Shown piece after piece: positions 26,153-34,553 of a stretch of 64,000 bases of DNA. Position 1 is the stretch's first letter. The number at the start of each line of letters is the position of its first letter. This DNA comes from Gammaproteobacteria bacterium. GTDB lineage: Bacteria > Pseudomonadota > Gammaproteobacteria > Arenicellales > Poriferihabitantaceae. The notes beneath the pieces are model-generated. The model worked only from the letters and a program-made list of their open reading frames with translations, ran no database searches and was not told the DNA's origin. A program made the position numbers and the translations under genes. The stretch lies in NCBI GenBank assembly GCA_030432755.1, contig JAUILZ010000020.1, positions 1 through 64,000 of the forward strand, written 5' to 3'.

Positions 26153-26851
26153 ATGAGTGAAGAAGTCGTATTGAAAGCGCGGGTCCGCGCGCGTTCCGGC
26201 ACCAGCCTGGTGCGCCGCCTGCGCAAGGAAGGGGATGTCCCCGCGGTGCTGTATGGCGCCGGCAGGGACAATGCCAGCATCGCGGTCAACCATGACCTGC
26301 TGTACCACAACCTCGAGCGCGAGGAATTTTCCTCCCAGGTCATCACCATCGAGATCGACGGCAACCGGGAGCGTGCAATCCTGCGGGACGTTCAGCGCCA
26401 CCCCCACAAGATCGAGATCCTGCACGCCGACTTCCAGCGGGTGGACGAGAACAAGGCGATCCACCTCGCGCTGCCAATCCACTTCACGGGCGAGGAAGAA
26501 TGCGTTGGCGTGCGTACCGATGGCGGCATCATCTCCCACCTGATGAACGAGGTCGAGGTCACCTGTCTGCCGCGCGATCTGCCGGAGCACATCGAGCTGG
26601 ATGTCAGCAAACTGCGCCTCGGCGAGTCCTTGCACCTGTCGGATATCGCACTCCCCGAGGGTGTCCAGATCTCCGCGTTCACCCATGGCGGTGATATCCA
26701 CGAGATCGACAATGCCGTGGTCGCGATCCAGGCACCCCGCGTCGAGCGCGATCCGGTGGAAGAAGAGGAAGCCGAGGCTGCTGAAGCCGAAGCGGCGGCA
26801 GAAGCCGAGGGCGAAGACGAGGGCGAGGGCGAGGGCGACAGCGAGGAGTAA
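26153..26851 (+). CDS. rplY: 50S ribosomal protein L25, Ctc-type long form
   Basis: Binds 5S rRNA. The 232 residues comprise the N-terminal L25 beta-barrel (ARVRARSGTSLVRRLRKEGDVPAVLYG), the C-terminal TL5-like domain (EVEVTCLPRDLPEHIELDVS, LHLSDIALPEGV), and an acidic Glu/Ala-rich tail of about 35 residues. The long form, not the 94-residue E. coli form, is common outside enterics. Position between prs and pth is standard. Confidence 0.96.
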   Translation: MSEEVVLKARVRARSGTSLVRRLRKEGDVPAVLYGAGRDNASIAVNHDLLYHNLEREEFSSQVITIEIDGNRERAILRDVQRHPHKIEILHADFQRVDENKAIHLALPIHFTGEEECVGVRTDGGIISHLMNEVEVTCLPRDLPEHIELDVSKLRLGESLHLSDIALPEGVQISAFTHGGDIHEIDNAVVAIQAPRVERDPVEEEEAEAAEAEAAAEAEGEDEGEGEGDSEE

Positions 26852-26929
26852 CGACCCGCGTCGCGGGGCGGCGGTGCGACCAGTGGTTGCCTGCCGCCTA
26901 CCGGTCATCCTCCCCGTCCCAGCCATTCC

Positions 26930-27511
26930 ATGGGGACCCCGGCCATCGGCCTGATCGCCGGTCTCGGCAATCCGGGCAAGCAGTACGCGGAATCCCGCCA
27001 CAACGCCGGGTTCTGGTTTCTCCAGGCGTTGCAGCAGGCCTACGGCTTTACCCTCCAGGAAAACACGCGCTACAAGGCGCTCGGCGGCAAGTTCACCGCC
27101 GGCGGTGGCGTCATCCACGTGCTCGCGCCGCAGACCTTCATGAACCTGAGCGGCGACAGCGTGGTACCGTACGCGCGCTTCTTCCGCATCCCCAGCGCGC
27201 AGATCCTGATAGCCTACGACGAACTCGACCTCGCGCCGGGAGTCGTCAGGCTGAAACTCGAAGGTGGTCACGGTGGCCACAACGGGCTGCGCGACATCAT
27301 GCAGAAATCGGGCGCCAGCGACATGAAGCGCCTGCGCATCGGCATCGGCCATCCCGGCCGTAGCGACCAGGTCTCGGGATACGTGCTGTCGCGCCCCTCG
27401 CCGGACGACCGGATTTCCATCCTCTCCGCCATCGATCGCGCCGTGGATACCCTGCCCTCGATCCTCGCGGGGGATTTCCCCCGTGCCATGAACACCCTGC
27501 ACACCGACTGA
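26930..27511 (+). CDS. pth: peptidyl-tRNA hydrolase
   Basis: Recycles tRNA by hydrolysing peptidyl-tRNA released from ribosomes. The 193-residue product has IAGLGNPGKQYAESRHNAGFWF, with the catalytic His in RHNAG, the second-block TFMNLSGDSVVPYARFF, and DELDLAPGVVRLKLEGGHGGHNGLRDI, with the conserved Asp in YDELDL. All standard Pth elements are in place. ychF begins 12 nt downstream. Confidence 0.97.
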   Translation: MGTPAIGLIAGLGNPGKQYAESRHNAGFWFLQALQQAYGFTLQENTRYKALGGKFTAGGGVIHVLAPQTFMNLSGDSVVPYARFFRIPSAQILIAYDELDLAPGVVRLKLEGGHGGHNGLRDIMQKSGASDMKRLRIGIGHPGRSDQVSGYVLSRPSPDDRISILSAIDRAVDTLPSILAGDFPRAMNTLHTD

Positions 27512-27523
27512 CCCGAGAAAGAG

Positions 27524-28618
27524 ATGGGATTCAAATGTGGCATCGTGGGCCTGCCCAACGTGGGCAAGTCCACCCTGTTCAATGCGCTGACCCGGTCCGC
27601 CGCGGCACAGGCGGCCAACTACGCGTTCTGCACCATCGAGCCCAACGTGGGCATGGTGGAGGTGCCGGACCCGCGGCTGGCGAAGATCAGCGCAATCGTC
27701 AATCCGCAGAAGACCATTCCCACCACGATCGAGTTCGTCGACATCGCCGGCCTCGTCGAAGGCGCCTCGCGCGGCGAGGGACTCGGCAACCGCTTCCTCT
27801 CCCATATCCGCGAGGTGGACGCCATCGCCCACGTGGTGCGCGCCTTTGACGACGGCAACATCACCCATGTCGCCGATCGCGTCGACCCCGCCGCGGACAT
27901 CGACATCATCAACACCGAGCTGGTACTCGCGGACATGGAGACCGCGGATCGCGCACTCGCGCGGGCGGAGAAGAACAGCAAGTCGGGCGACAAGGAACAG
28001 CGCGCGCTGGCGACCCTGCTGACGAAGGTCAAGACGCATCTCGACGCCGGCAACACGCTGCGTTCCCTGCCGCTCGAAAGCGAAGAGAAACGGCAATTGA
28101 AGCCGCTCTGCTTTCTTACCATCAAGCCCACGCTCTACATCGCCAACGTGAGCGAGGACGGGTTCAGCGACAACCCCCATCTCGACGCGGTGAACGCGCT
28201 GGCCGCCGCCGAGGGCGCCGTGGTGGTGCCGATCTGCGCCGCCATCGAGGAGGAACTGTCACGCATGGACCCGGAAGAGGCGGCGGCCTTTCTCGAGGAC
28301 ATGGGGCTCGAGGAGCCGGGACTCAATCGGGTGATCCGCGCGGGCTACGGCCTGCTCGGCCTGCTGACCTATTTCACCGCCGGCGAAAAGGAGGTGCGCG
28401 CCTGGACCGTTCGTGACGGCTCCACCGCGCCCCAGGCCGCGGGCGTGATCCATACCGACTTCGAGCGGGGTTTCATCCGCGCGGAAACCACCGCCTATGA
28501 CGACTTCATCGCCCATAACGGCGAGGGCGGCGCGCGCGAGGCCGGCAAGCTGCGCCTCGAGGGCAAGGACTACGTCGTCCACGACGGCGACGTGATGCAC
28601 TTCCGCTTCAACGTCTGA
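27524..28618 (+). CDS. ychF: ribosome-binding ATPase YchF (Obg family)
   Basis: Redox-regulated, ATP-preferring member of the Obg GTPase superfamily that associates with ribosomes. The 364 residues show the P-loop [14 protein letters not shown] at 8-21, switch [20 protein letters not shown], and the C-terminal TGS domain ([40 protein letters not shown]). Family length is exact, and pth-ychF pairing is conserved across bacteria. Confidence 0.97.
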   Translation: MGFKCGIVGLPNVGKSTLFNALTRSAAAQAANYAFCTIEPNVGMVEVPDPRLAKISAIVNPQKTIPTTIEFVDIAGLVEGASRGEGLGNRFLSHIREVDAIAHVVRAFDDGNITHVADRVDPAADIDIINTELVLADMETADRALARAEKNSKSGDKEQRALATLLTKVKTHLDAGNTLRSLPLESEEKRQLKPLCFLTIKPTLYIANVSEDGFSDNPHLDAVNALAAAEGAVVVPICAAIEEELSRMDPEEAAAFLEDMGLEEPGLNRVIRAGYGLLGLLTYFTAGEKEVRAWTVRDGSTAPQAAGVIHTDFERGFIRAETTAYDDFIAHNGEGGAREAGKLRLEGKDYVVHDGDVMHFRFNV

Positions 28619-28701
28619 CGCGGATACCACACCAGAGGAGAACGAACATCTCCCTACCCTTCGACACCATCGCCAGCACCCTCGGGGAATACCTCGACCC
28701 G

Positions 28702-30765
28702 GTGCTGTCGTCGCGCCGCACCGCCGATGTGCCCACACGCGGGCTGATGGTGCTCGAGCGCGACGAGCAGGAATTCGCGCTCCACTGGACCGACGTGGTG
28801 CGCAAGTCCAACTCGGAGATGGCGTACCAGTTCGTCACCCACGCGCCGAAGGCGATCCGGTTGATGGGCCTCGAGGGAACGCGCCAGTGGCTGCTGCAGG
28901 CGATGGACGTCTACGATCGCGAGGGCCTGTATCCCGGCAGTGCGGCGCTCGACGACCTCGAGCGCTTCGCCGCCGAGTATCGGCTGAGCCATATCAGCGT
29001 AACGCTGGAAGACGTGCGGCCGGTGCTGGAAACGTTTATCACCGGCCTCGCGGGCCGCAATCTCCGGCTGGAACCGGGCAGCGGTATCTACACCGATACC
29101 AATGTCCTGTACCTGCCTCCGCGGATCAATCGTTACAACGACCGCGACGAAAACTACCGGCTGTACAAGGTCATCGCGGTGCATCTCTGGGCCCAGACCT
29201 GGTTCGGCACGTTCCGCCGGCCGACGCCGGACTCCCCGCACCTGGTGCAGATCCTCGCGGAGTTTCCCGATAACGGCCGCGCGCTGAAGCTCTTCAACCT
29301 GCTGGAGACGGTACGACTCAACGCCTGCATCGAACGCGAACTGCCTGGCCTCGCACGCGAGATGTTCGCCCTCGATACGCCGGCGCCGGTGCATGACGCC
29401 ACCTGGCGCCATATCATGGACCAGCTGGAATCGGAAGGAGCCACCGTGGCCGATACCCTCGCCGCCACGCACAAACTGTACCCGTTGCAGATGCCCTGGC
29501 CCGCCGCCCTGGCCTACCAGGCCGGCTTCGATCTCGAGGCCGCGCGAGACGGCATCGAACAACGCCTGGAAATGGAAAAGACGGAACTGCAATCCGCGCT
29601 CGCGGACCTGCTGCGCGAGGCGCTGGGCGAGAAAGGCGAGGCTGAGGAAGGCAATGGCGAGGAAAAGGGAGACGGCGAACTCGAGCTCGACGCTGACGGC
29701 GACGAACCCGAGCTCTCACTCGACGGCGAGCCGATGACCCCGCCGCCGGAACTCGCCGACCTGCTGCGTTCTCTGCTGCAGGACCTCGACGATATCCCCG
29801 AGGACTGGCTCACGGCGGCCGGTGACGAGGAATATGACCGTGGTAGCCAGGCGGACCAGGACGGTGATTCCTGGCGCCATGCCGCGGGAGAGGACGGCGT
29901 GTTTACCTACGACGAATGGGATTTCCGCCGGCAGACATATCGCAAGAACTGGTGCGCCCTGCGCGAGGTACCGACCCACCCGGTGTACGACGACTTCCAT
30001 GCGCGCACCCTGGAACGCTACCACCACCTGGTGGGCGAGATCCGCCGTCACTTCGAGGCCCTGCGCGGCGAGGACCGCATCCTCAAGGCCGAGCCGAACG
30101 GCGACGAGGTCGATATCGACGCGCTGATCACCGCATTCGCCGACATGCGCAGCGGGGTGGAGATGTCCGACCGCGTCTACCAGCGCAAGCAGAAGGTGGA
30201 ACGCGACCTCGCGGTGGTGTTCATGGTGGACGTGAGCGGATCCACCAAGGGCTGGATCAACGATGCCGAGCGCGAGAGCCTGGTGCTGCTCTGCGAGGCG
30301 CTGGAAATCCTCGGCGACCAGTACGCGATCTACGGCTTTTCCGGGATGACGCGCAATCGCTGCGAGGTCTACCGCATCAAGTCATTCGAGCGCGCCTACG
30401 ACGACGAGGTGCGCGCGCGCATCAGCGGTCTGCGTCCCCAGGACTACACCCGCATGGGCGTCACCATCCGTCACCTCAGCGGCATCCTCAACCGGGTCGA
30501 GGCGCGCACCCGGATTCTCATCACCCTGTCGGACGGCAAGCCCGACGACTACGACGGTTACCGCGGCGACTACGGCATCGAGGACACCCGCCAGGCGCTG
30601 ATCGAGGCGCGCAACACCGGCATCCACCCGTTCTGTATCACCATCGACACCGAGGCGGGCGAGTACCTGCCGCACATGTACGGCGCGGCGAGCTTCGTGG
30701 TGGTGGACGAGGTGCGCAAGTTGCCGCTCAAGGTGGCCGACATCTACCGCCAGCTGACCACCTGA
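28702..30765 (+). CDS. NorD/CbbO-like VWA-domain protein
   Basis: A large cytosolic protein of the NorD/CbbO group. Such proteins act with MoxR-type AAA ATPases (NorQ/CbbQ) to activate metalloenzymes or Rubisco. The N-terminal half is helical; a highly acidic linker (GEAEEGNGEEKGDGELELD) sits near residue 320. The C-terminal VWA domain has an intact MIDAS motif, VFMVDVSGSTKGW, near residue 510, and ITLSDGKPDDYDGYRGDYGI. No norQ/cbbQ is adjacent; the only AAA partner candidate in the window is cobS. The start is uncertain. GTG 28702 lacks a ribosome site. The frame stays open upstream, and AGAGGAG at 28634-28640 is ideally placed for an ATC codon at 28648. Confidence 0.8.
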   Translation: MLSSRRTADVPTRGLMVLERDEQEFALHWTDVVRKSNSEMAYQFVTHAPKAIRLMGLEGTRQWLLQAMDVYDREGLYPGSAALDDLERFAAEYRLSHISVTLEDVRPVLETFITGLAGRNLRLEPGSGIYTDTNVLYLPPRINRYNDRDENYRLYKVIAVHLWAQTWFGTFRRPTPDSPHLVQILAEFPDNGRALKLFNLLETVRLNACIERELPGLAREMFALDTPAPVHDATWRHIMDQLESEGATVADTLAATHKLYPLQMPWPAALAYQAGFDLEAARDGIEQRLEMEKTELQSALADLLREALGEKGEAEEGNGEEKGDGELELDADGDEPELSLDGEPMTPPPELADLLRSLLQDLDDIPEDWLTAAGDEEYDRGSQADQDGDSWRHAAGEDGVFTYDEWDFRRQTYRKNWCALREVPTHPVYDDFHARTLERYHHLVGEIRRHFEALRGEDRILKAEPNGDEVDIDALITAFADMRSGVEMSDRVYQRKQKVERDLAVVFMVDVSGSTKGWINDAERESLVLLCEALEILGDQYAIYGFSGMTRNRCEVYRIKSFERAYDDEVRARISGLRPQDYTRMGVTIRHLSGILNRVEARTRILITLSDGKPDDYDGYRGDYGIEDTRQALIEARNTGIHPFCITIDTEAGEYLPHMYGAASFVVVDEVRKLPLKVADIYRQLTT

Positions 30766-31237
30766 CGTCATGGCCGCGAAGTTCCATCTCCCGGGCATGG
30801 TCGACCCGTGCACGCCGGATTCCCGGATCAACACCGGATTCCCCGCGGGGGCTTGCCAAGACGGGAAACCGGCAAGTAACATGATCCATTCTTCCCGCGG
30901 CCGCGCCGCCAGGCCCTGTCTCGGGAAGCCCAAGTCACCGCATGACAGCGACCGCATGATCCAGTTCGACTCATGATCGACCCGGGCTCCCGTCCGGGAC
31001 CGGTCGCCATGCACTGCGCGCGCCTCCCCGCCGAAGACGTTTCCCGGAATGCCGTGGTCGCTTGCCCGTGGACGGGTAGCGATTCCGGTCAGTCCACCGA
31101 CGCCGAGGAAGACCCCGAACCTCCCTCGGGAGCGCCGTTCTTCTCAAACCCGGTCGACCTCCTCGCGTCTGTCTCCGTATCGCGCGACGTCGATCCGTCA
31201 CGCCAGTCACCTTCACTGAATTTTTAGCCTCATCGTC
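30766..31237. other. 472-nt non-coding stretch after the VWA gene
   Basis: No convincing gene on either strand; the short frames present lack ribosome sites and composition typical of coding DNA. It contains CCCCGCGGGG at 30841-30850 and an inverted repeat CTTGCC...GGCAAG at 30852-30876 that could form a hairpin downstream of the VWA gene. The promoter of the CDF gene should lie near its 3' end. Confidence 0.4.
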
Positions 31238-32191
31238 ATGTCATCCATGCATGGTTCCCGCAAGGTCATCTACGCCGCGCTCGCGGGTAATGGCCTGATT
31301 GCCATCACCAAGTTTATCGCCGCCGCCATCACCGGCAGCTCGGCGATGTTCAGCGAGGCGATTCACTCCGTGGTGGATACGGGCAACCAGGGTCTCATGC
31401 TGTACGGCATGAAGCGGGCGCGCAAACCGGCGGATGCGCGTCACCCGTTCGGATACAGCATGGAGCTTTATTTCTGGACCTTCGTCGTCGCTATCCTGAT
31501 CTTCTCCCTCGGCGCAGGACTCTCCATCTACGAGGGCGTCAGCAAGCTCAGTCACCCGGAGCAGATGCAGAAGCCCATCGTCAACTACTTCGTTCTCGGC
31601 TTCGCGATCATGTTCGAAGGCGCCGCCTGGTGGGTGGCGTTCCACGAGTTCCGCAAGACCAAGGGAGGGCTCAGCTACTTCAAGGCGGTGCAGCGGAGCA
31701 AGGACCCCACCGTGTTTACCGTGCTGTTCGAGGACAGCGCCGCGATGCTCGGGCTGATGGCCGCGTTCGTGGGCATCGGCCTCGCGCAGATCACCGGCAA
31801 CCCGATATTCGACGCCATCGCCTCCATCATCATCGGTGTCATCCTCGCCTGCACCGCCGCGGTGCTTTCCTACGAAAGCAAGGGCCTGCTGATCGGTGAG
31901 GCCGCTCGGCCGAAGGTGATCGGCAGCATCCGCCGGCTGGCCAACAGCCACGAGGGCATTATCAGCATCAACGAACTGCTGACCATGCATTTCGGTCCCC
32001 AGGACATTCTGCTATGTCTTAGCGTGGACTTCGTCGACGGCATCTCCGCGAGCGAGGTGGAAGCGACGATCTCGGACATGGAGGCCGACATCAAGTCGGC
32101 GCATCCGGAAATCACCCGGGTTTTCATCGAGGCCCAGAGCTGGCGCGGTCACGATGACAACCTGCGGGCGAAGTATCCCGCCAGACCCTGA
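31238..32191 (+). CDS. cation diffusion facilitator transporter, SLC30A9-like
   Basis: Proton-coupled divalent cation exporter of the inner membrane. The 317 residues contain six predicted TM helices. TM2 carries FSEAIHSVVDTGNQ (HxxxD metal site). HPFGYS follows, and TM5 has LFEDSAAMLGLMAAF, where E-D replaces the usual H/DxxxD. That variant is characteristic of the ZnT9/SLC30A9-like CDF branch. A cytosolic C-terminal domain (residues 215-317) is present. Zn or Mn are possible substrates; not decidable here. Convergent with otnK across a family-A repeat. Confidence 0.87.
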   Translation: MSSMHGSRKVIYAALAGNGLIAITKFIAAAITGSSAMFSEAIHSVVDTGNQGLMLYGMKRARKPADARHPFGYSMELYFWTFVVAILIFSLGAGLSIYEGVSKLSHPEQMQKPIVNYFVLGFAIMFEGAAWWVAFHEFRKTKGGLSYFKAVQRSKDPTVFTVLFEDSAAMLGLMAAFVGIGLAQITGNPIFDAIASIIIGVILACTAAVLSYESKGLLIGEAARPKVIGSIRRLANSHEGIISINELLTMHFGPQDILLCLSVDFVDGISASEVEATISDMEADIKSAHPEITRVFIEAQSWRGHDDNLRAKYPARP

Positions 32192-32255
32192 CATACGACT
32201 GATTTCAATCTACATCGGTAAAGCCGTGAATTCAGCCTTCGCCAAGGCTAAGTAT

Positions 32256-32370
32256 CGAAACGCCAGCGAAGGTATACCCCAGCGAAAGCTGGGGCCAGCG
32301 TCCATGTCGCGGAGCGTGCACCTCGTAGAAAATCTGGATCCCAGCTTTCGCTGGGATTACGATCTACGAG
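32256..32370. repeat. family-A repeat locus 2
   Basis: Between convergent CDF and otnK genes. It contains CGAAACGCCAGCGAAGG, the perfect hairpin CCCCAGC-GAAA-GCTGGGG (GNRA-type loop), GCCAGCGTCCATGTCGC, a variable spacer, and GATCCCAGC-TTTC-GCTGGGATTACGA. Same order of modules as locus 1 (23404-23513), with one copy of the terminal unit instead of five. Confidence 0.85.
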
Positions 32371-32433
32371 GATTCATGGAATCCGTTTTTTTCGCGTCCC
32401 TGTCCGTTAATGCCTTGTTGTCGCGAACAGTGC

Positions 32434-33702
32434 TTACCCGCCGTCCGCGATCTCGAGGGCGCGAACGAAGAAATCCGCGGCGCCGAAGTTGCCGGACTTG
32501 AGCGCCAGCGCCACCGGATCGCCGCCGCCCGAGACCGTCCACGGAACTCCCGGCGCGATCGCCGCGCCGATCCGCAACCAGCTGACGCCGAGACTGTTCA
32601 CCACGGCGCCGGAGGTTTCCCCACCCGCCACCACGAAACGACGTACACCGCTGTCGCGGAGCGTTGGCGCCAGCTCTGCGAACACCGCCTCGATGGCCGC
32701 GCCGGAATCCGTTGACGCATTGCGTTCCGAGCGCCGATCCGCGGATTCACTGCTGTAGAAAAGCACCGGGCCATCTTCCAGCCGTTCCGCGGCCCACTGC
32801 ACGGCCGCAGCGAGGTCGAATCCGCCGGAGAGAATCTCGTCCACGTCCAGCCGTCGCGAGGGCATGCTGTGGCGCGCATGCTCGATCTGGCCGAGGGTGG
32901 CCTCGGAGCAACTGCCGGCGAGCACCACGGTGTGTCCTTCCGGCAGAGCCAGTGAATGGGTCGCGGGCGCCTCACCGGTAGTGCCGTCACCCACCAGCAG
33001 TGATTTCGCCAGGGCCGCGCCGAGGGCGGAACCCCCGGTGACGAGGGAATGGTCGCGCACTGCCTCACCGATGACGTCCAGGTCGGCGTCCTGTATCGCG
33101 TCCACGATCACCATACGCTTGCCCCGACCCGCAGCGGCTGACAATGCCTCGCGCACGGCATTCGTGCCCTGCGAAACCACGGGCCACGACACCAGCCCGA
33201 CGGGTAGCGCACTCTGCGCTCCGAGGACCCTGACCAGGTTGGCGTCAGTCATCGGCGTCAGCGGATGATTCCGCAGCGGCGATTCGTTGAGCGGAACGTC
33301 GCCAACAAACAGGTTTCCGCGATACACAGTGCGTCCGTTCACCGGAAACGCGGGACAGGCCACCGCCTGTTCGGCATCACAGGCCGCAAGCAGCGCCTCG
33401 GTTACCGGGCCGATATTGCCCGCGGGGGTGGAGTCGAAGGTGGAGCAGTACTTGAAGAAACAGCGTGACATACCCTGCGCCCTGAGCCATTTCCAGGCGG
33501 CCAGGCTCTCGGCCACCGCGTCGGCGGCGGGCGTGGTACGCGACTTGAGCGCCACCACCAGGGCGTCACAGGGAGGCAATTCGATGTCATCGTCCGGGAT
33601 GCCGATCGTCTGGATCACGTTGGCGCCGACATCCGAGAGCAGAAGCGCCAGGTCCGTGGCGCCGGTGAAATCGTCGGCGATACAGCCGAGGGAGAGTGTC
33701 AT
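32434..33702 (-). CDS. otnK: four-carbon acid sugar kinase, 3-oxo-tetronate kinase type
   Basis: ATP-dependent phosphorylation of 3-oxo-tetronate (or a related four-carbon sugar acid) is the known role of the closest family, formerly DUF1537. The 422 residues begin LGCIADDFTGATDLALLL, with the conserved ADDFTGA substrate motif. They include FFKYCSTFDSTPAGNIGPV and CPAFPVNGRTVYRGNLFVGD, and the C-terminal VAGGETSGAVVNSLGV nucleotide-binding block. ATG 33702 is chosen; the longer frame to 33789 adds unconserved residues. The usual partners (OtnC aldolase, OtnI isomerase, DenD/LtnD dehydrogenase) are absent. Divergent from the cupin gene. Confidence 0.87.
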   Translation of the reverse strand: MTLSLGCIADDFTGATDLALLLSDVGANVIQTIGIPDDDIELPPCDALVVALKSRTTPAADAVAESLAAWKWLRAQGMSRCFFKYCSTFDSTPAGNIGPVTEALLAACDAEQAVACPAFPVNGRTVYRGNLFVGDVPLNESPLRNHPLTPMTDANLVRVLGAQSALPVGLVSWPVVSQGTNAVREALSAAAGRGKRMVIVDAIQDADLDVIGEAVRDHSLVTGGSALGAALAKSLLVGDGTTGEAPATHSLALPEGHTVVLAGSCSEATLGQIEHARHSMPSRRLDVDEILSGGFDLAAAVQWAAERLEDGPVLFYSSESADRRSERNASTDSGAAIEAVFAELAPTLRDSGVRRFVVAGGETSGAVVNSLGVSWLRIGAAIAPGVPWTVSGGGDPVALALKSGNFGAADFFVRALEIADGG

Positions 33703-33818
33703 GGAATACGATAGGAACGGAAATCTGGTCTGTCCGGCCGACGCCTGAATTTCGGCGGATGTCCGGGCCGGGCAAACTGATATGATCACCCGACCCCGGA
33801 TTCCTGTCCAGCCGATCC

Positions 33819-34514
33819 ATGCCAGAACTTCACGCCGATTTCAGCCAGCGGGTGCTGCTGCATACCGCCGGTATGGACTGGATCCCGTCGCCCGCCGCCG
33901 GAGTGGACCGGCGCATGCTGGACCGCGTTGGCGATGAGGTGGCGCGCGCCACCTCCATCGTGCGCTACGCGCCTGACAGCCATTTCCCCGCCCACACGCA
34001 CGGTGGCGGCGAGGAATTCCTCGTTCTCGAAGGGGTATTCCAGGACGAACACGGCGAATACCCGGCGGGCTCCTACGTGCGCAATCCACCCACTACCCGC
34101 CATATCCCGGGATCGGCGCCGGGCTGCGTGATCTTCGTCAAGCTGTGGCAGTTTGATCCGGACGACCGCACCGGGGTGCGGCTTCGGCCGGAGGAAATCG
34201 AGCAAAGGATGGTGACCGTTCAGCCCGGTATACGTTCGGCGCAATTACATCGTGATGAGCGCGAGGTGGTGACGCTGGAGGCCTGGTCCAGCGATGCCAT
34301 GGACACGCGGGAAATCGGCGGCGGGTGTGAACTGCTGGTGTTGTCAGGTGAACTTCGCGCCGGGGACGATACCCTGACGGGCGGCGACTGGTTGCGTCAG
34401 CCCGCCGGGCAAGTGCTCAGGCTCACCGCCGGATCGAATGGTTGCCGACTGTGGCTGAAGCAAGGTCACCTTGCAGACCCGATCCATGCACGAGGACCAA
34501 TTCCGGACGATTGA
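33819..34514 (+). CDS. ChrR-like bicupin protein
   Basis: A 231-residue protein with two cupin modules. The first, FPAHTHGGGEEFLVLEGVF and later RNPPTTRHIPGS, carries the His/Glu ligands of the metal-binding ChrR cupin. The second (residues 130-215, CELLVLSGEL) lacks most ligands. It has no N-terminal zinc-binding anti-sigma domain and no sigma factor gene beside it, so it is probably not an anti-sigma factor; it may be a metal-dependent enzyme or sensor. Divergent from otnK (116 nt), convergent with cobT. Confidence 0.8.
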   Translation: MPELHADFSQRVLLHTAGMDWIPSPAAGVDRRMLDRVGDEVARATSIVRYAPDSHFPAHTHGGGEEFLVLEGVFQDEHGEYPAGSYVRNPPTTRHIPGSAPGCVIFVKLWQFDPDDRTGVRLRPEEIEQRMVTVQPGIRSAQLHRDEREVVTLEAWSSDAMDTREIGGGCELLVLSGELRAGDDTLTGGDWLRQPAGQVLRLTAGSNGCRLWLKQGHLADPIHARGPIPDD

Positions 34515-34553
34515 AGCAAAGGGACGACCTACTCGCCGCACTCGCAATTCCGG

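Noticed and set aside
26144..28180. 678-codon minus-strand frame opposite rplY-pth-ychF
   Set aside because: Same reason: conserved genes on the other strand and an unnatural composition.
33819..34514. Anti-sigma factor ChrR
   Set aside because: The zinc-binding N-terminal domain and a neighbouring sigma factor are both missing; only the cupin resembles ChrR.
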